Shown here: one piece after another, positions 1 through 5,935 of the stretch | How positions within the stretch are numbered: position 1 is the first letter of the stretch | Layout: each line of letters opens with the position of its first letter | DNA from: Clostridia bacterium | Lineage (GTDB): Bacteria; Bacillota_A; Clostridia; Peptostreptococcales; JAAYPU01 | Assembly: GCA_022360735.1 (NCBI GenBank) | Contig: JAKSCF010000014.1 | Span: 1-6,852, forward strand | Direction of reading: 5' to 3' | Length of the DNA stretch: 6,852 nucleotides | Program-made: the position numbers and the translations under genes | The notes under the pieces: generated by a model | What the model was told of the DNA's origin: nothing | What the model saw: only the letters and a program-made list of their open reading frames with translations | Database searches by the model: none

Positions 1-1
1 A

Positions 2-1444
2 AAGAAAGTAGAAAGATATTATCCTCATATGCCTTTAGATAGAGTAAAAGCATATATTTACGATATTAAAGATAAAAACAATATCACACAAATAAGAGAA
101 GTAGAAATAGAAGGGCACTATGTAACGTCTAGAAAAATTGGCAGTTCCCTGTACATGATTTCTAATTCGTACATGGGATACGATATTTTATATGATGAAA
201 ATATTCCTATAGGTCCTAAATATAAGGACTCGTATACCAACAGCAACTTCAAGCAAATACCTTACGAAGACATTAAATATATACCCCCTATAATGTATCC
301 CCGGTATTTGGTTGTGGCGTCACTGGATTTAGACAGCAAGGAAGAAGTTGAAGTCAAAACTTATTTAGGTGCAAGCGACAATGTCTACGTTTCTCAAGAA
401 AATATTTATGTTACTGTGGATACGGGCGTATATAGAATCATGCCTATGATGGAGACAGAAGATGCGGTAGTATTTAATCCTCAAGACTATGAGCCTAAAA
501 CTAAAATATATAAATTCTCTATGGACGAAGGTAAAACCACTTATATAGCAAAAGGAGAAGTACCGGGAAACATCCTAAATCAATTTTCTATGGATGAGCA
601 TAAAAAATCATTTAGAATTGCTACTACGAGACATACTCAAATCAATAACCGATATACTTCTACCAACAATGTGTATATCTTAAATGAAAACATGAATGTT
701 ACAGGCAAGCTGGAAGACTTAGCACCGGAAGAGCGTATATACTCTGTACGTTTTATGGGTGACAAAGGCTATATGGTGACCTTTAAGGATGTAGACCCAT
801 TATTTGTATTGGATTTAGAAGATCCGAGCAATCCCAGAGTTCTGGGTAAGTTAAAAATACCAGGGTATAGTGACTATTTACATCCTTATGATGAAAACCA
901 CTTAATTGGATTTGGAAAAGACACAGTAGCCCTTTCCATTAAAGATTGGCAAGGTAATGAAACTGGAATCAATGCCTACTATATGGGTATGAAGATCGCC
1001 TTATTTGATGTCAGTGATGTCAATAATCCAATCGAAAAGCATAAGATCATTATTGGAGATAGAGGAACAGAATCTGAACTTCTCAGAGATCACAAAGCAC
1101 TGCTCTTTGATAAGAAACGTAATTTGCTGGGTTTTCCTATTACAGTATGTGAAGTAAAAGGAAAGCTGATAGACGAAAGATACGGCATACCCGCATATGG
1201 TGAGGTAACGTTCCAAGGGGCATATATATATGAATTGACACCGGAGGATGGTTTTGACTTAAAGGGTAAAATCAGTCATGTAACTCAAGAAGATGATTTA
1301 AAATCGGGTTATTATTATGGAGCTGAGAGAACCATAAGGCGATTACTCTATATTGGCGACTATTTATACGGTGTTTCCAATGAGAAGATCAGCGCACATG
1401 ATATGGATACGTTGAAAGAAGAGAATAGTATTACAATTAAATAA
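2..1444 (+). CDS. Beta-propeller domain protein (Beta_propel/PF09826), C-terminal part, 5' end outside window
   Basis: The reading frame is open from base 2, upstream of the first internal ATG at 29, so the true start lies outside the window. 480 codons are visible before the TAA at 1442-1444. Two blocks match what I know of the PF09826 family, whose members are usually secreted or membrane-anchored and carry a C-terminal beta-propeller. The first (about 770-920) contains DPLFVLDLEDPSNPRVLG, then SDYLHPYDENHLIGFGKD. The second (about 985-1140) contains IALFDVSDVNNP, then GDRGTESELLRDHKALLFD. The C-terminus (about 1350-1424) contains YIGDYLYGVSNEKI, a closing blade strand. Any signal peptide or anchor would be in the missing N-terminal part. 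The role of the family is poorly defined; an extracytoplasmic binding or scaffold role is inference. A terminator follows directly, and nothing ties this gene to the downstream catabolic genes. Confidence 0.88.
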   Translation, partial: KKVERYYPHMPLDRVKAYIYDIKDKNNITQIREVEIEGHYVTSRKIGSSLYMISNSYMGYDILYDENIPIGPKYKDSYTNSNFKQIPYEDIKYIPPIMYPRYLVVASLDLDSKEEVEVKTYLGASDNVYVSQENIYVTVDTGVYRIMPMMETEDAVVFNPQDYEPKTKIYKFSMDEGKTTYIAKGEVPGNILNQFSMDEHKKSFRIATTRHTQINNRYTSTNNVYILNENMNVTGKLEDLAPEERIYSVRFMGDKGYMVTFKDVDPLFVLDLEDPSNPRVLGKLKIPGYSDYLHPYDENHLIGFGKDTVALSIKDWQGNETGINAYYMGMKIALFDVSDVNNPIEKHKIIIGDRGTESELLRDHKALLFDKKRNLLGFPITVCEVKGKLIDERYGIPAYGEVTFQGAYIYELTPEDGFDLKGKISHVTQEDDLKSGYYYGAERTIRRLLYIGDYLYGVSNEKISAHDMDTLKEENSITIK

Positions 1445-1457
1445 GCTGATTAAATAT

Positions 1458-1490
1458 AAAGCAAGGATTTATGAAGTCCTTGCTTTTCTT
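1458..1490 (+). terminator. Rho-independent terminator of the beta-propeller gene
   Basis: The arms at 1458-1470 and 1474-1486 form a 13-bp stem (AAAGCAAGGATTT with AAGTCCTTGCTTT, one G-U pair) around the 3-nt loop ATG. The descending arm runs into TTTCTT. The hairpin starts 14 bases after the stop codon, as expected for a + strand terminator. It separates this gene from the PucR block. Confidence 0.85.
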
Positions 1491-1657
1491 GATTATAAAC
1501 AAAATTACTAACTAAGTGAAAAGCTTTAATGATGAGCAAAAAAAAATAATCTCAATGATAAACAGAATAGGTTTTGGGCCCCTGTTATTAGGGTTTTTGC
1601 TTTAATTATGTTATGATTAAATATATTGAGGGAGATATTTATAAACTATTTTCTAGC

Positions 1658-1670
1658 TCACAGTCTGTGA
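1658..1670. promoter_or_regulatory. Perfect 13-bp dyad, candidate operator upstream of the PucR gene
   Basis: TCACAG-T-CTGTGA is a perfect inverted repeat (6 + 1 + 6) ending 73 bases before the proposed PucR start. A one-base loop is too tight for an RNA hairpin, so a protein-binding DNA site is the more natural reading. Its arms are the reverse arrangement of a CRP-type TGTGA-N6-TCACA site, so it is not a CRP box. That it serves autoregulation by the PucR protein is inference. Confidence 0.35.
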
Positions 1671-1732
1671 TAGCCGGTATAAGTATATGACAGCATCTAA
1701 TTGAAAATATTACAGTATAGAAAGATTGCAAA

Positions 1733-1738
1733 GAGGTG
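1733..1738 (+). promoter_or_regulatory. Ribosome-binding site that fixes the PucR start
   Basis: GAGGTG lies five bases before the ATG at 1744. The frame could be extended to a TTG at 1726, but this site would then lie inside the coding sequence and the TTG would lack an evident site of its own. The ATG at 1744 is therefore preferred; it also gives the N-terminus typical of the family. Confidence 0.8.
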
Positions 1739-1743
1739 ATAGG

Positions 1744-3357
1744 ATGGGTTTGTCGATAAATGAATTGATAGAATTACCTTCACTTAGAGAAGCTAGTGTT
1801 ATAGCTGGTGCGAAAGGCATGCATAGAATAATAAACTCGATTACGGTATTGGAAAAGGATGATTCAAAGTTATTTGGAAATAACAAAATTTGTAAAAATG
1901 AATTCTTTAGAAGTCAGTTAGTCATAACAGGATTTATAAATTCCAGGAAAAATGTTAGCAAACAGTTGGCTTCTATTAGAAAAATGGATGAAGATGGAAT
2001 TGCAGGAATCATTCTTTTTTATTTGGGCATATCCATTGAAAAATTGGATGATAAAGTAATAAAGCTTACAGATACCTTAGGACTTCCTTTAATATGTTTG
2101 CCTGAAAATAGAATTGATTTAAGATACAGTGATGTTATTTGTGAAGTAATGGAAGCAATAGTGAGAAAACAAATAGCAGACACATATTTTGCATCTGAAG
2201 TAATGGAACGCATTTCTTTTCTAAGTAAAAGTCAAAAAAATATGGATTCTGTTTTGATGATGTTAAGGGATAGAACTAAGTGTTCAATCTACTTAACAGA
2301 TTCTTTAGGAAATATACTAAATTGTGAAACATGGCCTAGAAACTCTGAATTCCCGTTTTATCAGATATTTGAAAAAAGAAATAGAGCTGCCGGGTTAGAG
2401 GATAAATTTACATTAAGGAAATTTATTATAAATGAAAAAGATTATTATGTGAATTTAAGCAGTGTAACCGATGAATCAGGAGTAAAATTAAATTTATTTG
2501 TTATTAAAGAAATAAACAGCATTTCATCGGATGTGTATCAACAAATAGATGTATGCAAACAAATCAACGAAGTCATACAAACTTTTATAAATATTTGGAG
2601 CGTAAAACATGGTGCTATAGACTCGGCAGAGTTAATTCATGCCATTATTAAAGATGAACCAATAAAAATACGTAGAATAGCTGAAATATTAAAAATAGAT
2701 GTGACGAGACTTTCAACGATGTGGTTTTTTTCGAGAGAATTAGATAAACAAGAATTGTCAGCAATCAAAAAAAATTTAGAAGTTTACTCAAAAAATTTTG
2801 TTATAGAAAATTATGATGATCACACAATAGCTATGCTTTCAAAAACTGGTGAAGATGACATTGACCTTGCTGAACAGATATTAAACGGTTGTCAGGAAAA
2901 AGAAAATGATTTTAAAATTGTAGTTTGTACAAATTTAAAAAATACTCATGAAACTAAAGAGGCATATAATGTTATTGAAGCTGCTTTTAAATATGCATTG
3001 ATAATTTTTCCTCTCAAAAAATCTATTACTTTTCCGGAAGTCAAATTGGCTAGAAATCTGTCTTTCATCATCAATGAGGGAGAAAATGAAATTCTAAAAT
3101 CTACTAAAATACTGGATGTGTTAGATAAGAATGATAAAGGGAAAGAGTTGCATCATACACTGGAAAGATTTTTGCTGGATGGAGATAGTGATTTTAATAA
3201 AACGGCAGAAATACAGTATGTCCATGCAAATACTGTAAAATACAGGATCAAGAAAATTATAAAGATTTATGGCTACAATGTCTTTAGATTTCCTGACGTA
3301 AATGAATTATATAATGCATTAGCTTTGAGAAGGCTGACAAAAAATTTTAAAGGATAG
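1744..3357 (+). CDS. PucR-family transcriptional regulator
   Basis: 537 aa, close to the length of Bacillus subtilis PucR. Three parts are visible. Residues 2-125 form a PucR N-terminal domain (PF07905), opening with SINELIELPSLREASVIAG and continuing with a D-x-GIAGIILF core near 84-92. Residues about 150-270 look GAF-like (SIYLTDSLGNIL, 181-192). Residues about 290-430 correspond to the GGDEF-like region of CdaR/PucR proteins. The C-terminal helix-turn-helix (PF13556, about 468-531) has the family signature VHANTVKYRIKK at 493-504. Known members are cytoplasmic DNA-binding regulators, often activators, of purine, amino-acid or other nitrogen-compound catabolism. The gene has its own terminator and precedes, in the same direction, the DUF917-permease-M29 operon, its likely target. 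The effector is not evident, so no gene symbol is assigned. Confidence 0.93.
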   Translation: MGLSINELIELPSLREASVIAGAKGMHRIINSITVLEKDDSKLFGNNKICKNEFFRSQLVITGFINSRKNVSKQLASIRKMDEDGIAGIILFYLGISIEKLDDKVIKLTDTLGLPLICLPENRIDLRYSDVICEVMEAIVRKQIADTYFASEVMERISFLSKSQKNMDSVLMMLRDRTKCSIYLTDSLGNILNCETWPRNSEFPFYQIFEKRNRAAGLEDKFTLRKFIINEKDYYVNLSSVTDESGVKLNLFVIKEINSISSDVYQQIDVCKQINEVIQTFINIWSVKHGAIDSAELIHAIIKDEPIKIRRIAEILKIDVTRLSTMWFFSRELDKQELSAIKKNLEVYSKNFVIENYDDHTIAMLSKTGEDDIDLAEQILNGCQEKENDFKIVVCTNLKNTHETKEAYNVIEAAFKYALIIFPLKKSITFPEVKLARNLSFIINEGENEILKSTKILDVLDKNDKGKELHHTLERFLLDGDSDFNKTAEIQYVHANTVKYRIKKIIKIYGYNVFRFPDVNELYNALALRRLTKNFKG

Positions 3358-3371
3358 AAAAGCTTATTTTT

Positions 3372-3413
3372 GCGTACTTTTGTTTTTTTAAACAAAAAGT
3401 ACGCTTATTTTTT
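3372..3413 (+). terminator. Rho-independent terminator of the PucR gene
   Basis: The arms GCGTACTTTT (3372-3381) and AAAAGTACGC (3395-3404) pair perfectly. They can be extended inward by GTTT with AAAC around a one-base bulge at A3394. TTATTTTTT follows. The hairpin begins 14 bases after the PucR stop and insulates the regulator from the operon. A third copy of the arm downstream (3414-3422) could compete for the middle segment. Confidence 0.85.
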
Positions 3414-3472
3414 GTACTTTTTGCGGATTACATAGCTTTTGCCGGATGTTATTATGTTCATATGGATAAAAG

Positions 3473-3491
3473 TTTCAATATTTGAAATATT
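3473..3491. promoter_or_regulatory. Overlapping AT-rich palindromes upstream of the operon, candidate operator
   Basis: AATATTT-G-AAATATT (3477-3491) is a perfect 15-base dyad. It overlaps TTTCAA-TAT-TTGAAA (3473-3487). The pair ends 24 bases before the DUF917 start codon, where an operator or promoter element for the operon would sit. The low base complexity means chance is a real possibility. The string TTGAAATATT recurs, with one extra A, at 1701-1711 upstream of the PucR gene. Confidence 0.3.
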
Positions 3492-3502
3492 CTAAATTGT
3501 AA

Positions 3503-3510
3503 GAGGGGAG
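3503..3510 (+). promoter_or_regulatory. Ribosome-binding site of the DUF917 gene
   Basis: GAGGGGAG lies five bases before the ATG at 3516. It is a strong Shine-Dalgarno at normal spacing and supports that start. Confidence 0.8.
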
Positions 3511-3515
3511 AAATT

Positions 3516-4598
3516 ATGAGCAGAATTTTAGGAAAGCAGGATATTAAGGAAGTATTATATGGCGCAACATTATTTGGAGGAGGAGGGGGAGGTCCTCTAA
3601 AGGCCGGACTAAACATACTGGAGTCAATGACTGAAGAGGAAACGAAACTGAATCTTTGTGATGTAGAAGAGTTAAATGCAGACGATTATGCTGTAATGGT
3701 AGCAAGTTTGGGTTCGCCGGTAAAAATGTCAGCAGAACACTTTGGAATGGCTGAATGTTATGCAGTGGAAGGTATGGTTAAAGAACTAGAGAAAGAAGGC
3801 AAGAAACTAAAATATATTTATTCGGGAGAATATGGTGGTGTGAATACGCTTGTACCAATTTTTACGGCAATTAAGTTAGGAAAAGCACTTGTTGATTTGG
3901 ACGGACAAGGAAGAGCAGTTCCGGAGCTTAATATTGGATTGATGGCAATTTGTGGAATACCAACTTCGCCACTTGTTTTGGCAAATGATAATGGTGATAT
4001 TATGGTTGTTTATACAAAAGATCCAATGGATGATAAAGCAGCTGAAATTATTGCAAGACAAATGTGCATGGCGTATGATATGAAAATTGGATTTTCGACT
4101 TGGGTGGTTTCAAAAGAGCAAACGAAAAATTTAGTACCAGGAGGTATTACAAAAGCTCAAGAGATTGGTAGAATTATCTTAAAGAGTAAAGAAGAAAAAA
4201 GTGATGTAATAGAAAATCTTTCAAAATCTATAGGATTAAGAGAGCTTTTTAGAGGAAGAATTACTAATGTTGAATTAAAAGCCGAAGGCGGATTTGACTT
4301 TGGCGTTACAACATTGGAATCAGCAGATGGTAAAAAGTATTTTGTAGATTTCAAAAATGAAAACCTTGTGGCCAGAGATGAAGATGGGAATGTATTGATG
4401 GTAGTTCCTGAAATAATATCTTTAATGGATGTGGATACATATCAACCTCTTACAAATGCGGAGACTAAAGTAGGAATGAATATATCTGTCGGAGCGGCAC
4501 CTGCTGCAGAAAATTGGTGGAAAATTCCTGAAGGATTTGGTTGTTGGAAACGATGTCTTGAATTAGTTGGATATAATGGCGGCCCGGTGAAATACTAA
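3516..4598 (+). CDS. DUF917 / S-Me-THD family protein (COG3535)
   Basis: 360 aa, about the usual family length, with no signal peptide or membrane segment, so cytoplasmic. The N-terminal domain (PF06032) shows the glycine-rich FGGGGGGP at 20-27, GEYGGVNT at 104-111, DLDGQGRAVPEL at 127-138 and LVPGGITKAQEIGR at 206-219. The C-terminal domain includes NENLVA (281-286) and VPEIISLMD (297-305), and ends in a W-rich stretch (AENWWKIPEGFGCW, 331-344). The family is named for S-methyl-thiohydantoin desulfurase activity; a related thiohydantoin-propionate desulfurase is known from ergothioneine breakdown, and many members sit beside hydantoinase or oxoprolinase genes. It is the first gene of the operon, with the permease 25 bases downstream. 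The family call is secure. The substrate, and whether this member desulfurates at all, are open. Confidence 0.88.
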   Translation: MSRILGKQDIKEVLYGATLFGGGGGGPLKAGLNILESMTEEETKLNLCDVEELNADDYAVMVASLGSPVKMSAEHFGMAECYAVEGMVKELEKEGKKLKYIYSGEYGGVNTLVPIFTAIKLGKALVDLDGQGRAVPELNIGLMAICGIPTSPLVLANDNGDIMVVYTKDPMDDKAAEIIARQMCMAYDMKIGFSTWVVSKEQTKNLVPGGITKAQEIGRIILKSKEEKSDVIENLSKSIGLRELFRGRITNVELKAEGGFDFGVTTLESADGKKYFVDFKNENLVARDEDGNVLMVVPEIISLMDVDTYQPLTNAETKVGMNISVGAAPAAENWWKIPEGFGCWKRCLELVGYNGGPVKY

Positions 4599-4602
4599 AA
4601 TA

Positions 4603-4615
4603 CCCTATAGGGAGG
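4603..4615 (+). promoter_or_regulatory. Ribosome-binding site of the permease gene, overlapping a palindrome
   Basis: AGGGAGG (4609-4615) lies eight bases before the ATG at 4624 and is a strong Shine-Dalgarno. Its 5' half is also the right arm of the perfect palindrome CCCTATAGGG (4603-4612). As an RNA hairpin this would be only a 3-bp stem with a TATA loop, so marked masking of the site is unlikely. Confidence 0.65.
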
Positions 4616-4623
4616 ATAAAGTC

Positions 4624-5934
4624 ATGAGCAATAAAAAACATATTATAATTGAACAACAAGGATTGAGCCAAGTAAGACCGGAAGACAAAAAGGATTGGAA
4701 GAGTATTGTATTGATTTGGGCCGGTGGAGTTATTTGCGTGCCGGCGTTAATGGTGGGAGCATTTATCACAAATGGATTGGGTTTTAAAAGTTCAGTTATT
4801 GCCATGGTAATAGGTTATTTGATAGTTGTTGGATATATGGTATTCATGGCAATGCAGTCAGAGGATCTGGGAGTTCCTTCTGTGGTGACATTTGAAGGAG
4901 CGTTTGGTAAAAAAGGTTCAAGTTATGTTGCTTCAACAGTAATCGTATTTTGCTTTACCAGTTGGTTTGCTTTTCAAACTGCAATATGTGGTGCCGCATT
5001 TAGTGGTTTACTTGAACGGTATGGAATATTATTTCCGGTAAGTGCGTCTATGATAATATGGGGAGCTATAATGACTATTACAGCAGTTTATGGATTTGGC
5101 TTAATGAAAGTATTAAATTTAGTGTCAGTACCGGCTATGGCATTCATATTGGTGTATGCAGTCATTAATATACTAAGTAAACCGGAAGCATATCAAAAAA
5201 TAATTGAATTCCAACCTGTAAATCCGATGCCGCTAATTGCAGGAATAGGTATTGCAGTAGGTGGATTTGCAGCAGGTGGCGTGCTTGCCGGAGATATTAC
5301 AAGGTATTGTAAGAACAGAAAAGAAACTGCACTTTCGGTAATAGTAGGGGTATTACCTGCAGGTATAGGTGCTTTGATTGTGGGTTCAATATTAGCCATC
5401 AATGCAGGGTCTTTGGGTATGGATAATACAAGCATAGTTAATATGTTGTCAAGTGTCGGAGCTCCAATTTTGGGGTTACTGGTACTTATATTGGCTACAT
5501 GGACTACAAATGTATCAAACGCTTATACTGCCGGCTTTGCATTACTAAATATAACTAAAATGCAAAATAATAAACGCTCACTATCGTGCTTCATTGTTGG
5601 TGTGGTGGGAACACTTTTAGCAGTGTTTGGGGCTTTGAACTATTTCAGTGGATTCTTAAATATTCTTGGAACATTCATTCCACCAATTGCTGGTGTTACC
5701 ATTATGGATTACTGGGGGATAAGAAAAGGTAAGATTGAAAATTGGAATCCTGTTAATGGATTTAATTTAGCCGGTTTCCTTGCATGGATTATTGGTGCCG
5801 TTGTAGCAATAAAGTTCCCCACAGTACTTATACCATCCATAAATGCAATCGTTATCTCCTGCGTAAGTTACTTCATTTTCTTTTCATTATTTAATAAAAA
5901 ATCAAATGTTAATAATGCAAATAAAGAGGTGTAA
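4624..5934 (+). CDS. NCS1-family cytosine permease-like transporter
   Basis: 436 aa, very hydrophobic, with about 12 membrane spans as in CodB and Mhp1 (PF02133). TM1 is near 29-50 (IWAGGVICVPALMVGAF). TM3 carries SWFAFQ, with W114 and Q118 spaced like the substrate-contacting W117 and Q121 of Mhp1. TM6 contains GGFAAGG (213-219), then AGDITRY (222-228). The segment WTTNVSNAYTAG (293-304) matches the conserved CodB-type TM8 stretch. IPPIAGVTIMDYW (352-364) is the NCS1 P-x-x-G...DYW signature. Family members import cytosine, purines, allantoin or hydantoins with Na+ or H+. Position between the DUF917 and M29-like genes suggests it imports the compound these enzymes process. Family membership is firm; substrate is inference. 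Confidence 0.92.
   Translation: MSNKKHIIIEQQGLSQVRPEDKKDWKSIVLIWAGGVICVPALMVGAFITNGLGFKSSVIAMVIGYLIVVGYMVFMAMQSEDLGVPSVVTFEGAFGKKGSSYVASTVIVFCFTSWFAFQTAICGAAFSGLLERYGILFPVSASMIIWGAIMTITAVYGFGLMKVLNLVSVPAMAFILVYAVINILSKPEAYQKIIEFQPVNPMPLIAGIGIAVGGFAAGGVLAGDITRYCKNRKETALSVIVGVLPAGIGALIVGSILAINAGSLGMDNTSIVNMLSSVGAPILGLLVLILATWTTNVSNAYTAGFALLNITKMQNNKRSLSCFIVGVVGTLLAVFGALNYFSGFLNILGTFIPPIAGVTIMDYWGIRKGKIENWNPVNGFNLAGFLAWIIGAVVAIKFPTVLIPSINAIVISCVSYFIFFSLFNKKSNVNNANKEV
5925..5931 (+). promoter_or_regulatory. Ribosome-binding site of the M29-like gene, inside the permease 3' end
   Basis: AGAGGTG lies within the last codons of the permease, four bases before the ATG at 5936. The permease TAA (5932-5934) sits between site and start. 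This suggests coupled translation of the transporter and the enzyme, and it fixes the start. Confidence 0.8.
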
Positions 5935-5935
5935 A

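Larger units (their letters stand above)
1487..1743. other. AT-rich intergenic region upstream of the PucR gene
   Basis: No convincing gene is visible here on either strand. The region holds an A-tract near 1539-1547 and a weak hairpin, CCCT-loop-AGGG, followed by T5 (1580-1598). It also holds a 25-codon ORF without a ribosome-binding site (1613-1690), a 13-bp dyad (1658-1670) and the Shine-Dalgarno of the PucR gene. A promoter for the regulator must lie here because the upstream gene is terminated, but no clear -35/-10 pair stands out in such AT-rich DNA. Confidence 0.6.

Noticed and set aside
1001..1216. 71-codon open frame on the - strand
   Set aside because: It is antisense to one of the best conserved blocks of the beta-propeller protein and has no recognisable product.
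1576..1598. Possible second terminator, CCCT-GTTATT-AGGG followed by T5
   Set aside because: The stem is only 4-5 bp and no gene ends just before it; too weak to call.
1726..1743. TTG start extending the PucR protein by six residues
   Set aside because: The strong Shine-Dalgarno at 1733-1738 would be inside the gene, and the family N-terminus begins naturally at the ATG at 1744.
3438..3493. Sigma-A promoter pairs (TTGCCG with TATGGA; TATTCT as -10) before the operon
   Set aside because: Matches are about half of consensus, or no -35 lies at proper spacing; AT-rich DNA gives many such pairs.
3580..3596. G-rich run in the DUF917 gene as a repeat or G-quadruplex
   Set aside because: It encodes the conserved glycine-rich motif (GGGGGGP) of the family, which explains the base run.
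5193..5435. 80-codon open frame on the - strand
   Set aside because: It is antisense to conserved membrane segments of the permease. Its Pro/Ala/Ile-rich product is what antisense to Gly/Ala/Val-rich codons gives.
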